Positions 9,163-17,773 of a stretch of 34,881 nt of DNA are shown one piece after another. The translations under genes and the position numbers were made by a program. The DNA is from Flavobacteriales bacterium (GTDB lineage Bacteria > Bacteroidota > Bacteroidia > Flavobacteriales_D > Sanyastnellaceae). Below the pieces are notes generated by a model. That model saw only the letters and a program-made list of their open reading frames with translations. It did not search any database and was not told where the DNA came from. How positions within the stretch are numbered: the first letter of the stretch is position 1; the number at the start of each line of letters is the position of its first letter. The stretch covers positions 1-34,881 of the forward strand of contig JAIYBR010000033.1 in NCBI GenBank assembly GCA_027488435.1, in the 5' to 3' direction.

Positions 9163-9194
9163 CAAATGTATGGAATCAGGCTACGAATACTCAA
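9163..9194 (-). promoter_or_regulatory. Candidate promoter TTG-N21-TACATTTG for the 8307..9131 gene
   Basis: Minus strand TACATTTG (9170-9163) with TTG at 9194-9192; matches TTG-N17-23-TAnnTTTG. Confidence 0.5.
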
Positions 9195-9601
9195 GGCTGC
9201 TCATGATAGTCGGGCAATTCTTCCGACAGACCACTTCCATGAACACTTAGCTCCTGTCCCTCTTCATTTTGTTTGAAAAGTGACCAATTATCGGTGGCTG
9301 TTGTTTCCAACCAAACTTTTCCCGATTTACGGAAGACCTGAACATACAAGCCCAAATCGTCTTGAAACAGCTTTTCCAATTCCTGTACGGTCATGGCAGT
9401 AGGAATCGATACGGTTGTCTCCTTCAATTCAGGGTTGCACGAGTCGACCGTTCTTTTGGAGTTTACCAGGAACTGTTTTTCGGTTGGCTTCCCCTTATCG
9501 TGTGGTCGGGTGAAAAACTCCAACTTAAGGAATGGGAACTCGGTATTAAACGAGCGTTGAAGATTTTCAAGCGTGTCGTTATAGTGAATATGCAATTTCA
9601 T
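9191..9601 (-). CDS. Small protein of unknown function, downstream of usp
   Basis: 136 aa ORF without signal peptide, 22 nt after the UspA stop on the same strand; coding-like composition. Confidence 0.75.
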   Translation of the reverse strand: MKLHIHYNDTLENLQRSFNTEFPFLKLEFFTRPHDKGKPTEKQFLVNSKRTVDSCNPELKETTVSIPTAMTVQELEKLFQDDLGLYVQVFRKSGKVWLETTATDNWSLFKQNEEGQELSVHGSGLSEELPDYHEQP

Positions 9602-9623
9602 ATTGGGTGAATTTTATTGTTTA

Positions 9624-10451
9624 TCATTTATCGGAAAGCACAATGAGAGGCACCTTGGAAGCAAAGGCGATTTTTTTTGTCATTCGCTCATTGAACATTC
9701 TCCAGAGAACATTGTGCTGCCGTGCAACCATAACCAGCAGTGAAGCCTTATGGCGGCGCACCCATTCCAAAATTGCTTCCTCCACCATATTCTGGCGATA
9801 AGGCAAAAAATGCGTCTTCATTTCTACACCGGAAAACTTTTTATAGAGCGGCTTCAGTGATGAATCATCCCCTTCAATAAACGGCGTGTCCATCACATTG
9901 ACAAAATGGATTTTCGATTCATGGAGTTCTAACAACTCCTGCACGGTGTTTAATGACTTGCCCATGGGAATATGTTGCTGATCAAAAGCAAATGCAATGT
10001 TCTTCCACTGCTTGTATCGAGCTCTATCCGGAACGATAATCACCGGACAATTCACAGTGCCGGCCAAATCAGTGCCGGTCGATCCAAAAACAACCTGATT
10101 GAACTTTTCGGTTTGTGCAATTCCCATTACAACAGCTCCTACCTTACCATTGGCAATTGTTTGCCGAATGACATCCGGTCCAAAACCAATTTTCAATTTC
10201 GATTGGACACGCAACTCGTCGCCATACTTGTTGCGCATAGTCGACAGTAGCTTATCCATTTGCTTCTGGTCTTCCTCTTTCCAATCATCCATAGTCATGC
10301 GCAAATCGAAATAGACATCACTAACAACAGGAATATGTGTGGCATGAACGACGAGCAAATCCGTCTTAAAATCAATGGCCATTTCAGCAGCAAAACGCAA
10401 GGCATTCCCAGATGCCTTTGTAAAATCGGTTGCGGCAATAATTGTATTCAT
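9624..10451 (-). CDS. Universal stress protein, tandem UspA domains
   Basis: 'MNTIIAATDFTKASGNALRFAAEMA...VGAVVMGIAQTEKFNQVVFGSTGTDLAGTVNCPVIIVPD'. Confidence 0.92.
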   Translation of the reverse strand: MNTIIAATDFTKASGNALRFAAEMAIDFKTDLLVVHATHIPVVSDVYFDLRMTMDDWKEEDQKQMDKLLSTMRNKYGDELRVQSKLKIGFGPDVIRQTIANGKVGAVVMGIAQTEKFNQVVFGSTGTDLAGTVNCPVIIVPDRARYKQWKNIAFAFDQQHIPMGKSLNTVQELLELHESKIHFVNVMDTPFIEGDDSSLKPLYKKFSGVEMKTHFLPYRQNMVEEAILEWVRRHKASLLVMVARQHNVLWRMFNERMTKKIAFASKVPLIVLSDK

Positions 10452-10483
10452 AAGAAAAGAAATATGTCCGCAAGGTGTTCACG

Positions 10484-10510
10484 AAAAAGCGCGGCCAACT
10501 TGACCGCGCT
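10484..10510 (-). terminator. Intrinsic terminator after the REC-Crp gene (minus strand)
   Basis: 7-bp stem AGCGCGG (10488-10494) / CCGCGCT (10504-10510); T run on the minus strand at 10488-10484. Confidence 0.65.
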
Positions 10511-10513
10511 CAA
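10500..10513. promoter_or_regulatory. TTGA-CCGCGC-TCAA Crp/Fnr-like box
   Basis: Exact TTGA-N6-TCAA; overlaps one arm of the terminator hairpin. Centre is 22 bp from the box at 10522-10535. Confidence 0.4.
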
Positions 10514-10521
10514 TTCCTTCA

Positions 10522-10535
10522 TTGATTCTTATCAA
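10522..10535. promoter_or_regulatory. Perfect FNR-type box TTGAT-TCTT-ATCAA
   Basis: Exact match to the FNR consensus TTGATnnnnATCAA, in the intergenic region upstream of usp. Confidence 0.6.
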
Positions 10536-10550
10536 TATGATTCGAATTAA

Positions 10551-11609
10551 TCAGTTGCGCATTTTTTCCAGCGCATTTGTATTGACAACTGTAATACTTG
10601 AACCCGAAATCTCGATGTGTCCTTCGGCTCTAAAATCGCTCAGTGTTCGTATCAATGACTCTGTGGCCGTGCCCACCATATTGGCCAAATCTTCCCGGGC
10701 AATTGCCATGGTAAAATGTTTATCGCTCTTGAGATTGTGATAGCGCGCGCGCAATTCGAGCAGTGCCTCAGCTGTGCGTTTGCGAACACTTGAATAAGCC
10801 AAAGCGATTAGTTTATCGTGCTCACTTTGCAAATTGCCTGTGAGCATTCGAACGAACTGCTGCGTCACCAAAGGATGTGTGAGTAGTTTATAAAAATCTT
10901 CTATGGGGAAAATGGTAATCTCTGCCTCTTCGATGGCTTCCGCGCTGAGCGCATGAAACTCGTCTTCAAGCAAAGCCATGTATCCGAAAAACTCACCAGG
11001 CTGCAGCATTTTAATAATAAAATCCTTGCCCAATTCGTGGCTCTTATACAACTTAATCTTTCCGGAATTCAGCAAGTACAATCCTTGTGGAGTATCACCT
11101 TCGGTAAACACAACATCGCGTTTTTTAAGATGTTTAATCTGCTGGCGATTGGAAATTTTAGTTATGTCCTCAATACCCTGGATGTTTCCAATCAATTCAG
11201 TTACACCATCGCGTGTTGGCTGAATTTCCTTGCGGATAGCTTCCACCTTGCGCAAGCGAGTTTCCACCGCATTGAGCAACTCTATATCATCAAAAGGTTT
11301 GGTTATATAGTCATCAGCGCCCATTTCCATGCCCTTCCGGATGTCCGTTCTTTCTGCTTTTGCGGTTAGGAAGATAAACGGCAAAGCGGCTGTCTCAGGA
11401 TTCTTGTTGAGCATGTGGAGTGTGCCATATCCATCGAGCACGGGCATCATGATATCGCAAATGACAAGATCCGGTTTGTTCGTTACAGCTATTTCCACTC
11501 CCATTTTTCCATTCTCGGCGCTGAGCACATCGTAGCCAGCAAGCGTTAGTATTTCGGAGGTGTTTTCGCGGACTTCGGTATTGTCTTCGATCAATAAGAT
11601 TCTTTTCAT
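10551..11609 (-). CDS. Response regulator with REC domain fused to cNMP-binding-fold and Crp/Fnr HTH domains
   Basis: REC (ILLIEDN, LVICDIMMPVLDGYG, KPF); cNMP fold (VVFTEGDTPQGLYLLNSGKIKLYK...LQPGEFFGYMALL); HTH (AREDLANMVGTATESLIRTLSDFRAEGHIEI). Confidence 0.92.
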   Translation of the reverse strand: MKRILLIEDNTEVRENTSEILTLAGYDVLSAENGKMGVEIAVTNKPDLVICDIMMPVLDGYGTLHMLNKNPETAALPFIFLTAKAERTDIRKGMEMGADDYITKPFDDIELLNAVETRLRKVEAIRKEIQPTRDGVTELIGNIQGIEDITKISNRQQIKHLKKRDVVFTEGDTPQGLYLLNSGKIKLYKSHELGKDFIIKMLQPGEFFGYMALLEDEFHALSAEAIEEAEITIFPIEDFYKLLTHPLVTQQFVRMLTGNLQSEHDKLIALAYSSVRKRTAEALLELRARYHNLKSDKHFTMAIAREDLANMVGTATESLIRTLSDFRAEGHIEISGSSITVVNTNALEKMRN

Positions 11610-11614
11610 AGGAT

Positions 11615-12832
11615 TTAGTTGGTTTTAGGTAAATTAATATAGAATGTTGAGCCCACATTTAGCTCACTCGTGCATGTTATCGTTCCTTGCATTAACTCGA
11701 GATATTTCGTCACGATATTCAGACCTAAGCCTGTTCCGGGAATTGCTACAGCGTTAGCTCCTCGAAAAAAACGTCCGAATAAATTCTTCATATCAGCCTC
11801 CGAAATTCCGATACCCTGGTCCTTCACAGCAATTACGACGTCGTTATCGTTGATGCTGACGTGCACATCAATTACAGCACCCTCCGGAGAAAATTTGATG
11901 GCATTGCCCAACAGGTTAAACATAACATTCCGAAGTAGCTGTCGGTCAATCATCATCTCAAATGTGCCCGAGTTATACGTTATCGTTTGTCCACTGCGAA
12001 CGATGGAGTTAATGTCCGATACCACCTCTCTAATCAACACAAAGACATCATGCTGCGCAAGCTTAGCCGACATCTTACCCTCTTCCAATTTTCCCAGTGA
12101 AAGGAAATCATTCAGTATTTCCGTTAACCCACTAACCGCATTCTTGATTCTCAATATGTGCTTTTCGCGCTTCTCTTGATCCTCGGCTGAAGTATATTTC
12201 TGAATGAGTGAAACGCTACTTAAGATCGTACTCAAAGGCGTTCTAAACTCATGTGAAGCAGTGGAAACAAATCGCGATTTTAATTCATTTAAACTCTTCT
12301 CATTTTCCAGCGCCTGTGAGAGCTCATCGCGCGAAACTTCCAATTCATGAAGCGCCTCCTTCAAAACCAGCATTCTCTCCGCTACTTTCTTTTCGAGCGA
12401 CTCATTGAGCGATTTCAATTCACTGTTCATGCGTTCAATTTTCGCTTGCTGATCAAAACGATCCGAAATGTCTATTATAAAGGCAATCACAAATAATGCA
12501 TCATTCGAATTATAATAACTTAAACTTATCTCTATGGGAAACTCTCTTCCCGTCTTATGCTTGCCGTGCAACGACATGTTTTTTCCCATGGGCCTGCGCA
12601 CAGGGTTCTTCATATAATCACTTCTATACTGCTCATGTCTGTGAGCCAGTACAGACGGTATCAACTTCTCAACCTTCTCACCCGACAACTCACTCTCTTC
12701 GTATCCGAACATCTCTGCAAGCTTCGGATTCGTAAGAAGTATTTCGCCGGAACTATTAACTATTAAAACCCCCTCATTCACGTGATTAAAGATGGTTTCA
12801 AAACTGATATCTGCGTTTTTTAATGCTTCCAT
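11615..12832 (-). CDS. PAS-domain sensor histidine kinase
   Basis: FixL-like PAS, then HisKA 'STASHEFRTPLSTILSSVSLI', then HATPase 'LLGNAIKFSPEG...VKDQGIGISEAD...GTGLGLNIVTKYLELMQG'. Internal Met at 12832 (MEALKNADIS) preferred over 12877. Confidence 0.92.
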   Translation of the reverse strand: MEALKNADISFETIFNHVNEGVLIVNSSGEILLTNPKLAEMFGYEESELSGEKVEKLIPSVLAHRHEQYRSDYMKNPVRRPMGKNMSLHGKHKTGREFPIEISLSYYNSNDALFVIAFIIDISDRFDQQAKIERMNSELKSLNESLEKKVAERMLVLKEALHELEVSRDELSQALENEKSLNELKSRFVSTASHEFRTPLSTILSSVSLIQKYTSAEDQEKREKHILRIKNAVSGLTEILNDFLSLGKLEEGKMSAKLAQHDVFVLIREVVSDINSIVRSGQTITYNSGTFEMMIDRQLLRNVMFNLLGNAIKFSPEGAVIDVHVSINDNDVVIAVKDQGIGISEADMKNLFGRFFRGANAVAIPGTGLGLNIVTKYLELMQGTITCTSELNVGSTFYINLPKTN

Positions 12833-12915
12833 AACCTGGTACAATGTAGCCCAAATAGGAGTGAAAAACACGAACAATCAATCCATTATTAAAGCAAAAT
12901 CCACTTACAACTCTA

Positions 12916-12949
12916 AAAAGAAAAGGCCGCCTGCATTGAAAGGCGGCCT
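12916..12949 (-). terminator. Intrinsic terminator after hsp20 (minus strand)
   Basis: 8-bp stem AGGCCGCC (12924-12931) / GGCGGCCT (12942-12949), with an A-rich plus strand giving a T-rich minus-strand tail. Confidence 0.75.
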
Positions 12950-12967
12950 AATCCTAATCACCACGAT

Positions 12968-13405
12968 CTATGAAATCTTGATCAGCTTCTTGCCGATCGA
13001 CTTAGCCTCCTCACGTTTGGGGAGCGTAAGCTTTAAAATGCCGTGCGCATATTTCGCATCCACCTTATCTGCAATAACAGACTGCGGCAAACGAAACGAA
13101 CGCTTGAATGATGTTGTTTTAAATTCCTTTCTGTGATACTGTTCATCGCGCTCTTCTCTTTCTTCATCATGCTGGCCCTCGATAACAATAACGTCTTCCT
13201 GAACCTCAACATTGAATTCATCTTTCTCCATTCCGGGAGCTGCCAATTCAATAACGAACTCTTCGCCGCTTTCGCGCACATTTGCATTTGGAACCCAACG
13301 TGTAAGTGGTAAATCCAATAGGCCGTTATCTAAGAATCCATCATTGAAAAAGTCAGTAAATAGACTAGGAGCTGTAAAAGCTGGTTTTGATTTGATTAGT
13401 GACAT
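12968..13405 (-). CDS. Small heat shock protein, Hsp20/alpha-crystallin family
   Basis: 'EEFVIELAAPGMEKDEFNVEVQEDVIVIEGQHDEE...FKRSFRLPQSVIADKVDAKYAHGILKLTLPKRE'. Confidence 0.95.
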   Translation of the reverse strand: MSLIKSKPAFTAPSLFTDFFNDGFLDNGLLDLPLTRWVPNANVRESGEEFVIELAAPGMEKDEFNVEVQEDVIVIEGQHDEEREERDEQYHRKEFKTTSFKRSFRLPQSVIADKVDAKYAHGILKLTLPKREEAKSIGKKLIKIS

Positions 13406-13615
13406 GTAATTTAATTTTTTTGGTTTAACTTTTTCCGATGGGCAAATGTTTGTCGATTGAAGCGGCCAAAACCATGGCCTCAGTCATCTTATAACATGAG
13501 ATAAGTCACACTGCACAGATAGGCCAACGTTTCGTCCATTCCTGATTGCCCCCACTGCTGAATCAAGCTCCTTCGAAACATCGAACGACTTATTTTTACA
13601 CCAAATCAAAAATTC

Positions 13616-15223
13616 ATGTTCAAGAAGACTGTCACCTTTCTATTCTGCATCTCTGCATTTGCAAGTAGCGCTCAACAAGAGATTAAACCGATAGAAGCAA
13701 AAATCACGGATGTCACGGTGTTTATGTCGGGCGCACAAGTGAGTGTGACAGGCGCAATTTCACTTCGCGAAGGAGAAAACCAAGTGCGTATAGCCGGTCT
13801 TCCGGCACAGCTTGATGCCAATTCTATTCAAATCGAGGGCAATGAAGCATATACAATTCTAGGTGCACGCCATGAGATTAACTACTTGACATCGGCCCCT
13901 ACATCACCTCGTTTGCGCGCCCTTCAAGACAGTTTAGATGAAGCACTCTTCAAGCATAAGGAACTGACTACAATCAAAGAGGTTCTCGTGGGTGAAAGGC
14001 AAATGCTGGAGGAAAATCGCGCCATCAAAGGTGAAAACACGACATTGATTGTTGATGATTTAAAAGAAATGGCGGATTTCTTTCGAAACCGGCAGACGGA
14101 AATATCTTACAAGTATCTCGAAATTGAAGAAAAAGAGCGTTTGAATAACCGGGAGGTTGAACGTCTTCAAAACGCGCTGAACAGCATGAACGCTAAAGTG
14201 AATTCGAACCCCAGTGAAATCATCATCGCACTCAACGCTTCTCGCGCAGGCAACTCATCTGTTCGCATATCCTATTTCGTAAGGAATGCCGGCTGGGTAC
14301 CGGTGTATGATCTTCGAGCTAAAGATGTTAATTCACCTATTGAATTTTCTTATCGGGCGAAGGTTTTTCAGAGCACCGGTTCTGATTGGAAAAATGTGAA
14401 CCTAACTATTTCAACCGGCAACCCAACCGTAGGCGGACAAATCCCGGTCTTAAATCCATGGTTCTTGTATCAAGCACAGGCGTATCAGCCGGTCTCAATC
14501 GCGAGCGGTGGCTACAACCCAATGGTTACCAACGAAACTCCTTCGGTTGCAGCTTACGACTATAAAAGCGTTCAAGACAAGTCACTTTCCAGCTATGTGA
14601 CTATCCAACAAAACACGGTCAATACAGAATTTAAGATTGCAATTCCCTACTCAATTCCGAGCGACAATGCGAAGTACGATGTAACGATGAAGACTGAATC
14701 ACTGAACGCTTCATATTCTTACATTACAGTTCCAAAACTAGACAACGATGCCTTCTTAAAAGCGCGCATCAGCGACTGGGCACAATACTCCCTGTTGCCA
14801 GGTGAGAGCAATATTTACTTTAAGGGGACTTTTGTAGGAAAAGGATTTATTGATCCGACGCAAGCCAACGACACTCTTGATCTTTCGCTGGGCAGAGACA
14901 GGGCCATCAGTGTGAAACGAGACATGCTTCGCGATTACTGTAAAAGCAACCTACTGGGCAATAAGAAAACAACGAGTAAGGCCTTCGAGATAACCGCTCA
15001 GAACAATAAGAATCAACCAATCGAACTCATCATCGAAGATCAAATACCTATATCGCAAAACGGAGAGATAACCGTCGAACAAGAAGAAATTAGCGGCGGC
15101 TCATTAGACGCGACCACCGGGAAATTGACATGGAAACTGACGCTGCAACCCGGCGAAACACAGAAAAGACAATTGCGCTTCTCGGTCACCTATCCCAAGA
15201 AAATAAACGTATCCGGACTTTGA
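13616..15223 (+). CDS. DUF4139 (with N-terminal DUF4140) domain protein, mucoidy-inhibitor MuiA-like
   Basis: Signal peptide; 'ITDVTVFMSGAQVSVTGAISLREGENQVRIAGLP...SYFVRNAGWVPVYDLRAKDVNSPIEFSYRAKVFQSTGSDWKNVNLTISTGNP'. Confidence 0.9.
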   Translation: MFKKTVTFLFCISAFASSAQQEIKPIEAKITDVTVFMSGAQVSVTGAISLREGENQVRIAGLPAQLDANSIQIEGNEAYTILGARHEINYLTSAPTSPRLRALQDSLDEALFKHKELTTIKEVLVGERQMLEENRAIKGENTTLIVDDLKEMADFFRNRQTEISYKYLEIEEKERLNNREVERLQNALNSMNAKVNSNPSEIIIALNASRAGNSSVRISYFVRNAGWVPVYDLRAKDVNSPIEFSYRAKVFQSTGSDWKNVNLTISTGNPTVGGQIPVLNPWFLYQAQAYQPVSIASGGYNPMVTNETPSVAAYDYKSVQDKSLSSYVTIQQNTVNTEFKIAIPYSIPSDNAKYDVTMKTESLNASYSYITVPKLDNDAFLKARISDWAQYSLLPGESNIYFKGTFVGKGFIDPTQANDTLDLSLGRDRAISVKRDMLRDYCKSNLLGNKKTTSKAFEITAQNNKNQPIELIIEDQIPISQNGEITVEQEEISGGSLDATTGKLTWKLTLQPGETQKRQLRFSVTYPKKINVSGL

Positions 15224-15576
15224 TCTTGAATGACATTGCGACACACCAAGACGTAGGGCGACTCGTAGATCATTTCTACACATCGGTAGCAGATGACACC
15301 TTGCTTGCTCCCTTCTTTTCGCATCTCAACTTTGAAGAACATAAGCCACGCATGATTCATTTCTGGGCTTTTGTATTGTTGGATGAACCCGGCTATACCA
15401 CCAACATTTTCGATAAGCACGCTCACATGAATCTCAGTCGTGCGGCGTTGCAACGCTGGATTGAACTATTCGAACTATCAGCGCGACAACTCTTCCGTGG
15501 CGATAAGACAGAGCAAGCGATTTTGCGAGCCAAAACGATTGCCTGGACCTTTCAGGAAAAAATGAAGATGGAATGA
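15220..15576 (+). CDS. Group III truncated haemoglobin
   Basis: 'LVDHFYTSVADDTLLAPFF...HFWAFVLL...FDKHAHMNLSRAALQRWIELF'. ORF-track start (15130) would overlap DUF4139 by 94 bp; a TTG start at 15220, overlapping TGA 15221-15223, is more plausible. Confidence 0.82.
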   Translation: MILNDIATHQDVGRLVDHFYTSVADDTLLAPFFSHLNFEEHKPRMIHFWAFVLLDEPGYTTNIFDKHAHMNLSRAALQRWIELFELSARQLFRGDKTEQAILRAKTIAWTFQEKMKME

Positions 15577-16910
15577 ACCGCAGAACATTTTTGCAGCAGA
15601 GCGGATGGCTGACGACTGGCGCATGCCTGCTGCCCGGGCTTTTCCAATCGTGCAAAAAATTAGAGTGGGACCAGGACAACACCTTTCAAGGAGAAGTTAT
15701 CATTGTCGGCGCGGGAATTTCCGGGCTCTATGCCGCCGAAATGCTCCTCAAGCAAGGAGTTTCCGTTCAAATTCTGGAAGCCTCTGATTACTGGGGCGGA
15801 CGAATGCGCACCTTGCCCAACACAACGCCCCTTTTTCAGCAAGCCGATCGAAGAACGGTGTATGGACAATTCAGTATTCTGTATGATTTGTTGCGCCATC
15901 AAAGCATAGAAATGCAGGAAAAATCAGGCAGTCAACTCTATTATTTCGCCGGAGCGCTCAACACAGAAGCAGAGGCCAATCAAAACATTTATTTCCAGGA
16001 GATGCTTCAGGCTGTCGAAAATCTGAATGCATACAATGGAGGCGACATCAGTGCGCAAGCTTATTTCGATTCGCTTGGCATTAGCTCCAATGTGGAAGCA
16101 ACATTCAACGTGCTCGCGGGTCAAGCACATGGCACTTCGGCCGACCGCATCAGTGCTTTGGGAATCGGTCGGCAATACCAATCGTGGAGTGCCGGCAAAA
16201 CAGAATTAACCCTGTCAGGAAATCAGCTACAGGCCGCTATTGAACAAGCGTTGCCCAATGCTTTGAATCGCATTCGATACAATACAGCAGTTTCCTCTAT
16301 CGACTATTCAGGAGCAAAAGTTTCAGTTCAGGATCAGAGCGGAGGCACCTATTCGTGTGATCGTATTTTGCTCACAGCTCCGCTCGATGTTCTTAAAAGT
16401 GGCACCATCTCTTTCACACCTACTTTGAACAGCGCGAAGCAAACTTCCCTATCTCGCATTGGCATAGACAGAAGCTATTGCGCGATGTTCAAATTGCAGA
16501 CAGCCCTTTGGCCTTCCGGCACAAGAAGAATCATTGGCAACAACATAGCACAGTCGTTCGAGGTTTCAGACGACGGCTGGGTTTACTGTGAAGTTTCCGG
16601 GGAACAAGCCGACATGATTTCGTCCATTTTCGGCGATCCACTTACCATCATACAGCAACAATTCGATCAATTTATTCCGGGAGCAATCAGTCTAATTACT
16701 GATGCTGCCATTCACACGTGGCAGGGCAATCGGTCTTATGATCCAATCGGAGTTGGAGATGCACGCCAATTACTGGCCAGTTCTGTCAACCAGAAACTAT
16801 TCTTTGCCGGAGAGGCCACTCACACAGGCGGCCACCACGGCACACTGCACGGCGCTATGGAGACAGCGTTGCGCGCGGCTACAGAAATTTTAACCAGCAG
16901 TGCCTCATGA
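15573..16910 (+). CDS. FAD-dependent amine-oxidase-like oxidoreductase with Tat-like/lipoprotein signal
   Basis: 'MNRRTFLQQSGWLTTGACLLPGLFQSC' (RRxF plus lipobox-like Cys); 'VIIVGAGISGLYAAEMLLKQGVSVQILEASDYWGGRMRT'; C-term 'LFFAGEATHTGGHHGTLHGAMETALRAA'. Confidence 0.9.
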   Translation: MNRRTFLQQSGWLTTGACLLPGLFQSCKKLEWDQDNTFQGEVIIVGAGISGLYAAEMLLKQGVSVQILEASDYWGGRMRTLPNTTPLFQQADRRTVYGQFSILYDLLRHQSIEMQEKSGSQLYYFAGALNTEAEANQNIYFQEMLQAVENLNAYNGGDISAQAYFDSLGISSNVEATFNVLAGQAHGTSADRISALGIGRQYQSWSAGKTELTLSGNQLQAAIEQALPNALNRIRYNTAVSSIDYSGAKVSVQDQSGGTYSCDRILLTAPLDVLKSGTISFTPTLNSAKQTSLSRIGIDRSYCAMFKLQTALWPSGTRRIIGNNIAQSFEVSDDGWVYCEVSGEQADMISSIFGDPLTIIQQQFDQFIPGAISLITDAAIHTWQGNRSYDPIGVGDARQLLASSVNQKLFFAGEATHTGGHHGTLHGAMETALRAATEILTSSAS

Positions 16911-17662
16911 AGAGCATACGCTTGCTTTGCGCAACCATTTTACTTTCATCGCTCTGCGCAGCACAGCCCGTAGCTCAATTGGAAGGTGGCTACTGGCACT
17001 TCCCCTCCATAGACCACATTTTCAGAACTTACAACCTAAGCCACCCGTGGGCCGATTCAGAAGTGGCCCCAATTTCCATGAGCAGTGGTTTCGCTTTGGG
17101 CTGGAATCAGAAAGTCTACGCGCCGCGCGGTATTCACGCTATCGGACTTGTGCACTATCGATATCAATCAAACACACTACAGCGCAGTTCTTCTCCCATT
17201 AGAGCCGGATTTCATCAGGTGTGCACAGAACTTCTCATTCGAACACACCCTCGATGCTTCGTAAAGGAAGTACAACAAACAGGTCCGCTTGGCACCCGTT
17301 GGTACATTCAATTGGGAGCCGGCTACAGCTGGAATCTGCCTTTTGCCAGCAAATACGGCGAGAAGGTTTATGTAGCCAACGATCAGAGATACCGTGCTAT
17401 CTCCGGTCAATTCCATCTATCAGGCGGGACAGGTTGGCACGCCTTCACCATCGGACCGCTAGCAGTTACAATCGAATCGACCGTTTCATGGTATCCGAAA
17501 TTCACTCTGGAATCTTTTCCAACCGCTGTTCTTGGGCACAACCAACCGGGGCTATCAGAAACAAATCGGAATAGTTTCCTGTGGCAAGGACACATTCGAT
17601 TTACGTATCTAAAAAAGAGCAAGAACTGGTGGGATACACCGCGAGGCGGCGACAAGTCGTAG
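16907..17662 (+). CDS. Secreted/outer-membrane beta-barrel-like protein of unknown function
   Basis: Signal peptide MKSIRLLCATILLSSLCAAQ; aromatic alternating segments; ATGA overlap with the preceding stop. Confidence 0.7.
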   Translation: MKSIRLLCATILLSSLCAAQPVAQLEGGYWHFPSIDHIFRTYNLSHPWADSEVAPISMSSGFALGWNQKVYAPRGIHAIGLVHYRYQSNTLQRSSSPIRAGFHQVCTELLIRTHPRCFVKEVQQTGPLGTRWYIQLGAGYSWNLPFASKYGEKVYVANDQRYRAISGQFHLSGGTGWHAFTIGPLAVTIESTVSWYPKFTLESFPTAVLGHNQPGLSETNRNSFLWQGHIRFTYLKKSKNWWDTPRGGDKS

Positions 17663-17708
17663 GAATCAAAATTTGTCAACAACGCTTAAGTTCGGGGGCA
17701 CCGCATCC

Positions 17709-17716
17709 TACTTTTG
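17709..17716 (+). promoter_or_regulatory. Candidate -7 element TACTTTTG upstream of dnaE
   Basis: Exact TAnnTTTG; no good -33 TTG at 17-23 nt. Confidence 0.35.
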
Positions 17717-17773
17717 AAATCCCCGTTTCGGTTAGTCTCCGCGACCACCGCAACAGCCTAATTTGCCTACATC

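Noticed and set aside
15130-15219. ATG-initiated N-terminus of the truncated haemoglobin
   Set aside because: Would overlap DUF4139 coding by 94 bp and add 30 non-globin-like residues; the TTG at the overlapping stop is more plausible.
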